DNA of 64,000 nucleotides from Streptomyces sp. SN-593 (GTDB lineage Bacteria; Actinomycetota; Actinomycetes; Streptomycetales; Streptomycetaceae): assembly GCF_016756395.1 (NCBI RefSeq), contig NZ_AP018365.1, positions 8,769,491 through 8,833,490 of the forward strand, in the 5' to 3' direction. Position numbers and translations under genes: made by a program. Position 1 is the stretch's first letter. Every line of letters starts with the position of its first letter. Below, in pieces: positions 45,149-55,842 of the stretch. The notes below the pieces were generated by a model. The model was not told the DNA's origin and ran no database searches. It saw only the letters and a list, made by a program, of their open reading frames with translations.

Positions 45149-46131
45149 ACCGCCTGCTGGAGGTCACCGGGCTGCACATCACCGCCACCGCGCCCGACGG
45201 CCGCTCCGTCCCCCTCGTCGAGGACATCACGCTGGGCATCTCCGCCGGAGAACGGGTCGCCCTGGTCGGCGAGTCGGGATCGGGGAAGTCCGTCACCGCC
45301 CGGGCGCTGCTCCGACTCGACGACTCCGTACGCCTCACCGGCAGCATCCGCCTGGACGGCCGGGAACTCCTCGGCCTGCCCGAACGCGACCTCACCCGGC
45401 TGCGTGGCAGCAGCGTCGCCCTGGTCACCCAGGACCCGCTGGCGGCCCTCAACCCGCTGATGACGGTGGGCGACCAGGTCGCCGAACCCCTCCTGGTCCG
45501 GTCCGTGGCCCGCAAGGAGGCCAGGCGCCGCGCCGTCGCCATGCTCGACGAACTCGGCGTCGCCGACGCCGCACGCCGCTCCCGCGCCTACCCGCACGAG
45601 TTCTCCGGCGGCATGCGCCAGCGCGTCGCCCTGGCCATGGCGCTGGTCTGTGAGCCCGCCCTGCTGCTGGCCGACGAGCCGACCACGGCGCTCGACGTGC
45701 GCGTCCAGCAGCAGGTGATGGACCTGCTGACCACCGTCTCCCGGGAACGCGGCCTCGCCGTCCTGCTCATCACCCACGACGTGGGCGTGGTGGCCGGGTT
45801 CGCCGACCGGGTGGAGGTGCTGTACTCCGGGCGCGTGGTCGAGTCCGCTCCCGTGCGGACCCTGTTCGAGGCTCCGGTCCACCCCTACACCCGGGCCCTG
45901 CTGGGCGCCGTACCGCGGATCGGCGCCCACCGGGACCGGCTGACCGCGCTGCCCGGCACCCCGCCCGACCCCTCCGCGCGCCCCGGCGGGTGCGTCTTCC
46001 ACCCCCGTTGCCCCGTCGCCGAGGACGCCTGCCGGACCACCAGGCCGACTCTGGCACCGCCCACCGGAGCGCACCGCGCCGCCTGCCCGGTCACCGCCCC
46101 CGCCCGCCCGGCACAAGGAGCGCCCGCATGA
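45145..46131 (+). CDS. Dpp-type ABC ATPase, DppD-like
   Basis: 328 residues with Walker A GESGSGKS, signature FSGGMRQRVALAMAL, Walker B LLLADEPTTALD and switch His in LITHDVG. The oligopeptide-transporter C-terminal domain has PGTPPDPSARPGGCVFHPRCP with the conserved cysteines seen in such ATPases. The GTG start overlaps the DppC-like stop (GTGA). Confidence 0.93.
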   Translation: MNRLLEVTGLHITATAPDGRSVPLVEDITLGISAGERVALVGESGSGKSVTARALLRLDDSVRLTGSIRLDGRELLGLPERDLTRLRGSSVALVTQDPLAALNPLMTVGDQVAEPLLVRSVARKEARRRAVAMLDELGVADAARRSRAYPHEFSGGMRQRVALAMALVCEPALLLADEPTTALDVRVQQQVMDLLTTVSRERGLAVLLITHDVGVVAGFADRVEVLYSGRVVESAPVRTLFEAPVHPYTRALLGAVPRIGAHRDRLTALPGTPPDPSARPGGCVFHPRCPVAEDACRTTRPTLAPPTGAHRAACPVTAPARPAQGAPA

Positions 46132-46916
46132 GCCTGCTCGCCGTCGACGGCCTGTCCAAGACCTACAGGCCCCCCGGCCGCCCCGCCCACCAGGCGCTCG
46201 CCGACGTCGACCTGACCGTGGACAAGGGCGAGGTCGTCGGCCTGGTCGGCGAGTCCGGCTCGGGGAAGTCGACCCTGCTGCGGTGCGTCATGCGGCTGGT
46301 CCAACCCGACTCCGGCTCCCTCGCCTTCGACGGCCGGAACCTGCTGACGCTCGGCCGCACCGCCCTGCGCGGCTACCGCCGCGAGGTGCAGATGGTCCAC
46401 CAGGACCCGGCCGGCAGCCTGAACCCGCGGATGACCGCCCACCAGCTCGTCGCCGAGGGACTGCTCGTCCACCGCCGCGACCTGCCCGCCGCCGCCCGCC
46501 GGGAGCAGGTCGCCGAACTCCTGGAGACGGTCGGCATCAACCCCGCCCACCAGCACCGGCATCCCGCGTCCTTCTCCGGCGGGCAGCTCCAGCGGATCGC
46601 CCTCGCGCGGGCCCTCGCGGTCGCGCCACGGCTGCTCGTGTGCGACGAACCGGTCTCCGCGCTCGACGTGTCGGTGCAGGCCCAGGTGCTCAACCTGCTG
46701 CTGGACATGCGCGAACGCCTGGGCCTGTCCATCCTGTTCGTCTCCCACGACCTCGCCGTCGTCGACCACCTCTGCTCGCGCGTCTACGTCCTGAGGAGCG
46801 GCCGGATCGTCGAGGAGGGCCCCCGGGAGCAGATCTTCACCGCGCCCCGCCACCCCTACACCCGCCAACTGCTCGACGCGGTACCCGATCCCGACCGTGC
46901 GCCCGGCCGCGTCTGA
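46128..46916 (+). CDS. Dpp-type ABC ATPase, DppF-like
   Basis: 262 residues with Walker A GESGSGKST, QMVHQDPAGSLNPRMT, signature FSGGQLQRIALARAL, Walker B LLVCDEPVSALDVSVQ and FVSHDLAVVDHL. It lacks the long Cys-rich C-terminal extension, ending soon after HPYTRQLLDAVP. ATGA overlap with the preceding ATPase; together they energise the importer. Confidence 0.93.
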   Translation: MSLLAVDGLSKTYRPPGRPAHQALADVDLTVDKGEVVGLVGESGSGKSTLLRCVMRLVQPDSGSLAFDGRNLLTLGRTALRGYRREVQMVHQDPAGSLNPRMTAHQLVAEGLLVHRRDLPAAARREQVAELLETVGINPAHQHRHPASFSGGQLQRIALARALAVAPRLLVCDEPVSALDVSVQAQVLNLLLDMRERLGLSILFVSHDLAVVDHLCSRVYVLRSGRIVEEGPREQIFTAPRHPYTRQLLDAVPDPDRAPGRV

Positions 46917-46985
46917 CCGGCGCGCCGACACCCCCTTCCGTTCCCGGGACCCCGGGGGCGGACGCCCCGCGAGAAAGGAGCCGCC

Positions 46986-48080
46986 ATGCGGCTCGGAAGT
47001 GACGCCCTCAAGCTCCCCGACTCGGCGAAGCACACCGCCGTGGAGCAACTCGAACGCGCCGCCGAGCACGGCCTCGCCGGACTGTTCTTCCGCACCGTCC
47101 TGCACCTGAGCCCCACCCTCGACCCGGCCGAGCTGGCCGAGGTGCGCGCACGCGCCGACGAACTGGGCCTCTACCTCGAAGCCGGCCTCGGGAAGGTCAA
47201 CCCGTACAACACCGCCGAGTCGCCCGAACTGCGCGCCCTCGGCGACGGCGACACCGTCGCCGGGTTCCGCCGCATGATGGAGGCGGCCGCCGCCATCGGC
47301 ATCACCGAGCTGTGGGGCGAGACCGCGACCATCAAGCCCTACGAGGGCCGCTTTGCCTACGACCGTTTCCGCACCGACGTCCCCTGGAGCGACCAGCTCG
47401 CCGCGACCGGGCGCTTCCTCACCACCCTCGCGCCCATCGCCCGCGACCTCGGCATCCACATCAACCTGGAGACCCACGAGGAGATCACCACCTTCGAGCT
47501 GGTCCGCCTCGTCGAGACCGCCGGCCCCGACACGACCGGCATCACCTTCGACACCGCCAACGTCCTGCAGCGCGCCGAGGACCCCGTGCTGGCCGCGCGC
47601 CGCATCGCCCCGTACGTCCGCCAGACGCACATCAAGGACGCGGCCCTGTTCCGCCGGCCGGACGGGCTGGCGTTCCAGATGCGGCCGGTCGGCGACGGCT
47701 GCGTGGACATCGCCGCGATCCTGCCGATCCTCCACGCGGCCAACCCCGACCTGAACCTCTCCCTCGAGGTGCGCGACTACGGCGGTGCCCCGCACCTGCC
47801 GCGCCGCGGCGCCGACCGGCGCGCCGCCGTGTCCGTGTACGAACCCGAGTGGATCGCCGGCCACCCCGACCTCACCCCGGGCGAACTGGCCGCCTACTTC
47901 CACCTGGTCCAGCGCCACGAGGAGCGCGTGGCCGCCGGCGAGGTCCCCGGACACGCCGAGTACGCCGCCTCCTCCTGGGCCCTTGAGGACGCCTGGGCCT
48001 ACGTCCACGCCTCGCTCGACCACGTCCGCGCCGCCGCCGCGGGCCACGGCATCGCACTCGACCCGGCCGTGCGCGCATGA
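46986..48080 (+). CDS. Sugar phosphate isomerase/epimerase-like TIM barrel, copy 1
   Basis: 364 residues of the xylose-isomerase-like (AP endonuclease 2) superfamily. Metal-site candidates are Glu in NLETHEEITTFELVRL, Asp in ITFDTANVL, His in TRQTHIKDA-like YVRQTHIKDAAL, and Glu in LSLEVRDYG. It lies 69 bp after the ABC operon with AAAGGAG before the ATG and overlaps the second copy by four bases. It probably isomerises or epimerises the imported compound; substrate unknown. Confidence 0.85.
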   Translation: MRLGSDALKLPDSAKHTAVEQLERAAEHGLAGLFFRTVLHLSPTLDPAELAEVRARADELGLYLEAGLGKVNPYNTAESPELRALGDGDTVAGFRRMMEAAAAIGITELWGETATIKPYEGRFAYDRFRTDVPWSDQLAATGRFLTTLAPIARDLGIHINLETHEEITTFELVRLVETAGPDTTGITFDTANVLQRAEDPVLAARRIAPYVRQTHIKDAALFRRPDGLAFQMRPVGDGCVDIAAILPILHAANPDLNLSLEVRDYGGAPHLPRRGADRRAAVSVYEPEWIAGHPDLTPGELAAYFHLVQRHEERVAAGEVPGHAEYAASSWALEDAWAYVHASLDHVRAAAAGHGIALDPAVRA

Positions 48081-49027
48081 CCGACGACCCCCGCGGCATC
48101 GTCCTGCGCGACCTGCCCGGCGCCCCGCGGACGGTGGAGGGGATGCTGAGCGCGCTGCGCGCCCTCGGCGTGCGGCGCTGCCACCTGCCCGGCCCCGGGT
48201 GGTTCGACGCCGGGCTGGACGACCGGGCGCTCGCGGCGGCCCGCGCCGCGCTCGCCGCCGAGGGCGTCGCGGTCGCCCTCGGCCTCGGCTTCGTGAACCC
48301 GGCCCGGCCGGAGCGCGCCGCCGAAACGGTCCGCCTCGGCCACGGCGACCTGGAGGCGGGCCTGCACCGCCTGGTACGGGCCGCCGCGCTGCTCGGCGCG
48401 GAGTCGCTGCACTTCACCGTCGGCACCGTGGAGGACCGCTTCCGCACGGCACCCACCTGGGCGGACCAGCTCGCCGCCGCCGCGCCCGTCGTCCGCCGGC
48501 TCGCCGAACGGGCCGCCTCCCACGGCATCCCGCTGGTTCTGAAGACCCACGAGGAGATGACCACGTTCGAACTGCTGCGGCTGCGCGACGCGGTCGGCCA
48601 CGACGGCCTGCGCGTCGGCTACAGCCCGGTGAACGTGCTGTGCCGGCTGGAGGACCCGGTCGCCGCGGCCGGCCGGGTCGCCGACTGGACCCACACGGTG
48701 TTCCTCGACGACGCGGACACGGCCTGGACCCCGCGCGGCCTGGAGCGCCGGATGCGTCCGCTGGGGGAGGGCCGGGTGGACTGGCCCGCGGTGCTGTCGG
48801 TGCTGGCGCCGGCCGCGCCCCGGCTGGTCCTGGACCTGCACCGGGCGGCCCTGGACATGCCGTTCGCCGAGCCCGGGTGGATCACACGGCATCCCGACCT
48901 CACCGCGGGGGAGTTCGCCGCGGTCGCGGCCATGGCCCCGCACCGCGATCCGGCGCCGCCCGCGGACCTCGACCGGCGCCGCTCCGCGGGCCTGCGCCGG
49001 CTGGCCGCGTCCGGGGCCCCCGGATAG
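48077..49027 (+). CDS. Sugar phosphate isomerase/epimerase-like TIM barrel, copy 2
   Basis: 316 residues, clearly a paralogue of the preceding gene: KTHEEMTTFELLRLRDAVG, VGYSPVNVLCRLEDPV and WTHTVFLDDADTAW align with it. Two metal-ligand positions differ: Asp of ITFDTANV is Ser (GYSPVNV), and His of QTHIKDA is Thr-Val-Phe-Leu. The metal site may be weakened, so this copy could be a diverged or regulatory partner. It is the last gene of the plus operon. Confidence 0.78.
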   Translation: MTDDPRGIVLRDLPGAPRTVEGMLSALRALGVRRCHLPGPGWFDAGLDDRALAAARAALAAEGVAVALGLGFVNPARPERAAETVRLGHGDLEAGLHRLVRAAALLGAESLHFTVGTVEDRFRTAPTWADQLAAAAPVVRRLAERAASHGIPLVLKTHEEMTTFELLRLRDAVGHDGLRVGYSPVNVLCRLEDPVAAAGRVADWTHTVFLDDADTAWTPRGLERRMRPLGEGRVDWPAVLSVLAPAAPRLVLDLHRAALDMPFAEPGWITRHPDLTAGEFAAVAAMAPHRDPAPPADLDRRRSAGLRRLAASGAPG

Positions 49028-49196
49028 GGGGCCCGGCACTGCCCCGTCTCCCGCCGCGACCGCCGGGCGGACCGATTCCGCGGCCGCGCGTGCGGAGGAG
49101 CCCGCGGGGAGTCCGCCGGCGGGGACCGGACGACGCGGTGACGTCGGGCGGCTGCGGCTGCGGCCGGGGCCGGGGCCGCGTCCGGGGCCGGCGTGG

Positions 49197-50759
<1,563 letters not shown>

Positions 50760-51100
50760 GCTCGGGAACCCCCACTTCGGCGGCAGCGCGCGCTGCCGGT
50801 GGCCCGGCCGGGGTGATCCACTCGGCCGGGGTGGGGGAGAGCGTACTGAGATCCGCGGCGCTCTGTCACACGGGGGTGATGACACCGCCCGACACAAGAA
50901 CATCCCGCTGCCACCTGCACCTTCCGTACCTTCCGCACCTCGGGCGGACCCGCCCGGCCACGGACCACGGACACGGACACCGGTCGGGCGCGCCGACCGC
51001 ACACGCCGGTCACGCGGGCCCGCCGCGCGCGCCCACCGCGCACGCCCGTGGGGGAGACGCCGCGCCGGGCGCCCGCCCCCACGGACCCACGGGGGGTGCC
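50760..51100. other. Upstream region of the FAD monooxygenase gene
   Basis: About 340 bp with no gene. A TGTCA/TGACA inverted repeat (50864-50884, with inner TCAC/GTGA complementarity) lies roughly 105 bp before the monooxygenase start and could be a regulator site. Nothing else recognisable was seen. Confidence 0.4.
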
Positions 51101-51267
51101 TAGGGCCTGTCCGGCGGATCATGCCGGTCGAGCTCGCGGCGTCCGGTGCCGTACATCGCAAGGCGGAGAAACATCCTCGTACCGGGTCGTACATGGATGA
51201 TTCGACAACGCAGGGAGGTGCGGTGCCGGGCGCCGCGAGCCCGGCAGGATCCGCCGGACAGGGCCTA
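51101..51267. mobile_element. MITE-like element with perfect 20-bp terminal inverted repeats
   Basis: TAGGGCCTGTCCGGCGGATC (51101-51120) is repeated exactly as the reverse complement at 51248-51267, 167 bp overall. If the outer TA is the duplicated target, the inverted repeats are 18 bp and start GGGCCTGTCCGG. There is no transposase inside, so it would be non-autonomous. The right end supplies the TAG stop of the neighbouring hydrolase gene. Confidence 0.7.
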
Positions 51268-52557
51268 GTTCCCGCGGACCGGCCCGCCGGTGGCGTCCAC
51301 CATCTCCCGCAGCCGGGTGAAGACCCGCTCGTCGCCGATCCCGTCGTGCTCGTACTCGTTGGTCACCCACACCTGCGCACCCCCCACCCGGCTCGCGGTG
51401 TCGAGCTGCAACCCCGCGTCGACGTACATGTCGTCGTGGTAGACGGCGGCGGCGACGGGCACCTCGTTGGCGGCCAGGCGCTCCACGTCGTACAGCGCCG
51501 GCCAGCTCCCGCGCTCCGCGAGCAGGTCCACCGCCGTGCGGAACGGCCGCAGTTGCCCGATCTCCTCGAACATCCAGGGGTAGATCATCTCGCCGGTGAG
51601 CAGCAGCGGCCGCGCGGACTCGGCGAACTCCGGGTGGCGCGCGCGTTCCGCCTCGGCCGCCCAACCGGTCGCCCCCGGACCGTGGCCGTAGATGCTCTCC
51701 TGCAACGCGGCGTACAACGGGTTGTCGCTGTAGGACGTCCTGGCCATGACCTGGTACAGGAACGCCGCCGACAGCTCCTCGCCGCTCCACGCCTCGTCCA
51801 GCAGCCAGTGCAGCCGTTCGTGCCCGGGCTTCATCCCGAGATCGACCCCCAGCGACTGAAGCCGGCGCACCGTCAGCACGTCGCCGTCCGGCAGCACGAC
51901 GTCGCCGGCCGACAGCCGGTCCGCGATCCGCGCGAGGTTCTCCGCCAGGTGCGGGTAACGGCGGTGCAGCAGCGCGTTCTTCGCCAGCACCCGCGGGTAC
52001 GTACGCCGGTACACCTCCGCCGCCGACGGCTCCAGCGCGGGAAGCCCTCCGGTGACGTAGCAGGCGTTCAGCCCCTCGGGGGCCCGGGAGAGGTAGCTGA
52101 GCGTGAGGAACCCGCCGTACGACTGCCCCAGTGTCGACCACCGCCGCCCGCCGAACACCGTCCGCCGCACGTGCTCGTGGTCCGCGACGATGGAGTCGGC
52201 CCGGAAGCACGCCAGGTGGTCGGCCGCGTCACCGGCGTCGGAGAACGCGGCCATCCGTCGGCCGTCCACCCGGCTGCTGCGACCGGTACCGCGCTGGTCG
52301 AGCAGGACCACCCGGTGCGTCTTGAGGGCCACCCCCAGCCAGCCCCCGCGGTCCAGCGGGCGCGGGCCCTTCCCGCCGGGACCGCCCTGCAGGTAGACCA
52401 GGCAGGGCAGGTCCTCGCCGGCCCGCGCCGGGTCGGCGATGTCACGGACGAAGACCTCCAGGGTGCCCCGGCCGGGATCGGACCAGTCCAGCGGCACCTC
52501 GACGAGCCGTTCGCCGACCCGCATGCCGGGGATGGTGTAACTGACGGTGCCGCTCAT
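51265..52557 (-). CDS. Prolyl aminopeptidase-like alpha/beta-hydrolase (peptidase S33)
   Basis: 430 residues. The oxyanion-hole motif YLQGGPGGKGPRP, LLDQRGTGRSSRV, nucleophile elbow GQSYGGFLTLSYL, and late Asp/His in MYVDAGLQ and NEYEHDG match proline iminopeptidases of about this length. No signal peptide, so cytoplasmic. ATG 52557 is chosen for AGGAAAGG upstream and the start of similarity. The last codons and stop fall within the end of the MITE-like element, so the original C-terminus may have been slightly altered. Confidence 0.9.
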   Translation of the reverse strand: MSGTVSYTIPGMRVGERLVEVPLDWSDPGRGTLEVFVRDIADPARAGEDLPCLVYLQGGPGGKGPRPLDRGGWLGVALKTHRVVLLDQRGTGRSSRVDGRRMAAFSDAGDAADHLACFRADSIVADHEHVRRTVFGGRRWSTLGQSYGGFLTLSYLSRAPEGLNACYVTGGLPALEPSAAEVYRRTYPRVLAKNALLHRRYPHLAENLARIADRLSAGDVVLPDGDVLTVRRLQSLGVDLGMKPGHERLHWLLDEAWSGEELSAAFLYQVMARTSYSDNPLYAALQESIYGHGPGATGWAAEAERARHPEFAESARPLLLTGEMIYPWMFEEIGQLRPFRTAVDLLAERGSWPALYDVERLAANEVPVAAAVYHDDMYVDAGLQLDTASRVGGAQVWVTNEYEHDGIGDERVFTRLREMVDATGGPVRGN

Positions 52558-53016
52558 GCGCAGGTGCCCTTTCCTCACGACCAGGTTCACGTCCGCGGCC
52601 CGCGACCGCGCCGCCCGCACACGCGTTGACCTGCGCGGACACCGCCTCCCGCGCCCGCCGGAAGCCACCTCCGGACCCTACCTCCGGCTCCGCGCTCCCA
52701 CGACACGCCCCTACGCAACACCCCCACCACATGCCCCCGCCGCCGTCCCCCGTCCGTAGTTTTCGCGGCCGACCCCGCAGCCCGCCCGGGACGTCCCGGC
52801 GCCCGGGAGGTCCCGGAGGTGAGCACAAGGCCCAGCCCGCGCGCCGTACCCGCCCCCGTGCCCAACCCGATCCGTGTGCCCCGGCCCGGTTCGTGTCCCC
52901 GGCGCGGCGCCGTGACGCGGCATGCGGGCCCCTGCCGGTGATTCCTCTCGCGCGTGCGCGATTCGTGAGCGATGGCGTGTGCGATTCCTGCTAGCGTGCG
53001 ACTCGGAGGTGAGCCG
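52558..53016. other. Divergent intergenic region before tap
   Basis: 459 bp without a convincing gene. Immediately before tap a GCGTGYGCGATTC-like motif occurs three times at about 20-bp spacing (about 52951, 52974 and 52993), with TAGCGT at 52992-52997 as a possible -10. The repeats may be an operator, perhaps for the HTH domain of Tap itself. Nothing else recognisable. Confidence 0.45.
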
Positions 53017-55260
53017 GTGGCCACTGAGAACGAGCTGTTCGGTGCTGTGGACGCACTGCTGGAACAGGTCCCGACCGACGAACTGCCGCCGCCTGCCGAG
53101 CGTCGGCGGCTGCGGGAGGCCGCGGGCCTGAGCCAGACCCAGATCGCCACCGCGCTCGGCACGCGCCGCGAGGCCGTGGGGAACTGGGAGGCAGGTCGCA
53201 CCGAGCCGCGCGCGCCTCAACGGGCCGCGTACGCCCGGCTGTTGGAGGGGCTGGCCGCGCGGTTCCCCGCTCCGGAGCCGGCGGCGGCGCCGTCCCCGCA
53301 GCAGCCGTCGCCCGCGGCGCCGCATGATCCCGGCGGCCGGGCCACCCCGCCGTCCGCGCCGGAGTCGTCCCCGGCACCGGCACCGGCACCGGCTTCGACA
53401 TCGGCACCCAAGGCGAGCGCGGAGCCGCGTGCGGCGGCTGCCCCCGGGAGCCCTCGGACGTCACCTCGCACTGCCGCGCGCAGGACGGGCGCCGGGCCCG
53501 CGCCCGCCCCGGCCGGGCCGGCGGCGGTGGACCCGCGGTTCGCGCACGGTCCGCTCGGCGTGCTGGACGGTGACGGCTCGCTGTACTGCGCGGGCGGCCT
53601 GGTGCTGGAGTGCCCCGCCAGGTCGGTACCGGAGTTGGTGGAGTGGACGCTCGCCGAGGCGAGGCTTGGCCTGTCGCGGCTGCACCGCTCGGGCAAGGAC
53701 GCGGACCCGCTGATCGTCGTGACGGCCGCGGCCGCCGACCGGCTCGGCCTGCCAGGGCACCTGGAGGACCGGCGCTCCATGCGGCTGCCGGAGAACCACA
53801 AGGTGGTCAGGCAGATCTCGAAGGCGAAGTGGCAGTTGACGAAGCGGGGGTTCGGCCCATGGGCCCGGGTCTACCGTCCGGCGCAGGGGCAGCAGCGCAG
53901 TTGCGTGCAGCTCGCGGTCCTGCCGTGGGGCGCGTTGGACACCCGCGCGTGGGGCGACGCCGACCGGCTTGCGCCGGCGGAGCTCGCGCGGGTGCTGACC
54001 GCCTACGCCGCCAGGGTGCTGACCCCGCGCGGGTCCACCGCGGTGGCGGGACTGGAGCTGATGACGGCGTTGCGGCCGCCGACGCGGGCGGTGCTGGACG
54101 ACGCGACCGGGACGTGGGTGTCCGGGCCGGTACCCGGGTCGCTCACCGCGGCGGTCGACCCGGCGCCGCCGGAGGCCCCGGACGAACACCCCGTGGTGCA
54201 CGGCCTGTTCGCGCGCACCCACCAGCGGACCCCGGCGGAGGTCCTCGACGAGGAGGCGTTCGACTGGATCCGCCCCACCGAACTGCTCACCGATGCCGAG
54301 TGCGCCCGCCCGTACGCGGTGGGCGTGGACGTGAACACCGCGTTCCTCGCCGCCGCGAACCGCCTGGTGGTCGGTCTGTGCGGCCCGGAGTGCGTGAAGA
54401 CACCGCGGTTCGACAAGACGGTGCCCGGTTCGTGGCTGGTGGACCTGTCCGGCCTGGAGCTGGACCCGCGGCTCCCGTCGCCGTTCACGCCGCACGGGCG
54501 CCGTCCGGAGGGCCCGGCCTGGTACGCCACGCCGACCGTGGCCTACGCGCAGGAGCTGATCGACACCTACCGCCTGCCGGTGGAGCTCCGCCCGATCGTG
54601 GCCTACGTGCGGCGCGCGGCCGGACCGTATCTGGACCCCTGGTACAAGCACCTGGCGGAGGCGTACAAGCAGACGATGGCGGACCTTGGGGTGGGCGCCG
54701 GCCTGTCGCCGACCGCGTTCCTCGACGCGATGGAGAGCCACAAGGCCGGCGACCCTGGTATGGCGGCGGTGCTGTCGGCGATCAAGTCGACGGTCAAAGG
54801 CGGCATCGGCAAGCTGCGCGAGCGGCCGCAGGGCGCGAAGTACCGTCCGGGCGAGCGGTGGCCGGCGCTGGAACGGCCCACGTGGCGCCCGGACATCCGC
54901 GCCGCAGTGATCTCGGCGGCGCGGATCAACATGCACCGCAAGCTGCTGAAGACCGCGTTGGCGACGCAGACCGGCCCCGCGCCGTCCGGTGCGGTGGCGT
55001 TCGGTGAGGACGCGCTGCTGCCGATCGCGCTGCTGTCGGACTGCGTGGTCTATCCGGCCGCCGGGCCCTCGCCGTTGGACGTCCTGCCGTACGACGCGGC
55101 CGGCAAGCCGGCGCCGGGCACGTTCCGCCTCGGGGTCTCGCCCGGCATGGTCAAGCACGAGGGCACCAGGGAACTGTTCTGGGCGGTGGAGCTGATGGAG
55201 GCCCGGCACAACCCGGCCCGGCACATCAAGGGCGACGGCGCCGCGGACGACGGGGAGTAG
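53017..55260 (+). CDS. tap: Telomere-associated protein Tap
   Basis: 747 residues, near the usual Tap length. An XRE-type helix-turn-helix is at the N-terminus (LREAAGLSQTQIATALGTRREAVGNWE), followed by an Ala/Pro-rich linker of about 110 residues. The long Tap-specific body has AYVRRAAGPYLDPWYKHL, STVKGGIGKLRERPQG and INMHRKLLKTALATQ near the end. In Streptomyces Tap binds the 3' telomeric overhang and recruits terminal protein Tpg for end patching. GTG 53017 has GGAGG seven bases upstream. The gene is followed after 3 bp by tpg, the canonical tap-tpg operon, which marks a linear replicon. Confidence 0.93.
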   Translation: MATENELFGAVDALLEQVPTDELPPPAERRRLREAAGLSQTQIATALGTRREAVGNWEAGRTEPRAPQRAAYARLLEGLAARFPAPEPAAAPSPQQPSPAAPHDPGGRATPPSAPESSPAPAPAPASTSAPKASAEPRAAAAPGSPRTSPRTAARRTGAGPAPAPAGPAAVDPRFAHGPLGVLDGDGSLYCAGGLVLECPARSVPELVEWTLAEARLGLSRLHRSGKDADPLIVVTAAAADRLGLPGHLEDRRSMRLPENHKVVRQISKAKWQLTKRGFGPWARVYRPAQGQQRSCVQLAVLPWGALDTRAWGDADRLAPAELARVLTAYAARVLTPRGSTAVAGLELMTALRPPTRAVLDDATGTWVSGPVPGSLTAAVDPAPPEAPDEHPVVHGLFARTHQRTPAEVLDEEAFDWIRPTELLTDAECARPYAVGVDVNTAFLAAANRLVVGLCGPECVKTPRFDKTVPGSWLVDLSGLELDPRLPSPFTPHGRRPEGPAWYATPTVAYAQELIDTYRLPVELRPIVAYVRRAAGPYLDPWYKHLAEAYKQTMADLGVGAGLSPTAFLDAMESHKAGDPGMAAVLSAIKSTVKGGIGKLRERPQGAKYRPGERWPALERPTWRPDIRAAVISAARINMHRKLLKTALATQTGPAPSGAVAFGEDALLPIALLSDCVVYPAAGPSPLDVLPYDAAGKPAPGTFRLGVSPGMVKHEGTRELFWAVELMEARHNPARHIKGDGAADDGE

Positions 55261-55263
55261 ACC

Positions 55264-55821
55264 GTGGGAGAGATGGAAGACGCGCTGGCCCGGGCCGCCG
55301 CGGGTACCGCGACGCGCCCGATCCCGAAGTCCGCGCAGGCGCGGATGCGGTTCCTGCTCAAGGCGGAGAAGGGCTCCACCCGCGCGGTCGCGACCCGGCT
55401 CGGAATCACCCGGCGCACGGTGGAGCGCTACCTCAAGGGCACGCTGCGCCGCCCCCGCGCGGAGCTGGCGGCCCGTCTGGAGCGCGAGGTGCGCCGCGAC
55501 TGGCAGCCCCGCGTCCAGCAGCGGGCGAGGAAGCGGGCCTCCACCGCGACCGGGATCGTGATCGAGACCCGTGCGCGGTTCGGATACACCGCCGCGCCCG
55601 GTTCGACGGACGACTCCCGGATGCGGCGCATCACCCAGCACCTGCCACCGGCCTACGCGGCCCGGCTGTTCGACGCGCAGGCCGCCGGCGCCGGCGAGCA
55701 GCAGCTCCAGACCATCGCGGCGGAGGGCCTCCAGGAGATCTACTTCAAGGACCGCGGCCGCCGCGCGGCGGGCCTGGAGGTGGAGTTCACGGACATCGAC
55801 TACGTGGAACTCGACTTCTGA
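55264..55821 (+). CDS. tpg: Telomere terminal protein Tpg
   Basis: 185 residues, matching the 184-185 of Streptomyces Tpg. An HTH is near the N-terminus (STRAVATRLGITRRTVERYLKG), then an Arg-rich middle, GIVIETRARFGYTAAPGSTDDSRMRRI and a C-terminal acidic end (EVEFTDIDYVELDF). Tpg is linked covalently to the 5' telomere ends and primes end synthesis. GTG 55264 is used; ATG 55273 is possible. Confidence 0.94.
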   Translation: MGEMEDALARAAAGTATRPIPKSAQARMRFLLKAEKGSTRAVATRLGITRRTVERYLKGTLRRPRAELAARLEREVRRDWQPRVQQRARKRASTATGIVIETRARFGYTAAPGSTDDSRMRRITQHLPPAYAARLFDAQAAGAGEQQLQTIAAEGLQEIYFKDRGRRAAGLEVEFTDIDYVELDF

Positions 55822-55842
55822 CGCCCCACGGCGCGCCGTTGT

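Noticed and set aside
49028..49196. Terminator hairpin between the isomerase-like and FAD monooxygenase genes
   Set aside because: Only G/C-rich low-complexity sequence with no clear long inverted repeat could be found.
52626..52994. 122-codon frame upstream of tap
   Set aside because: Pro/Arg/His-rich without similarity, and it overlaps the tap promoter repeats.
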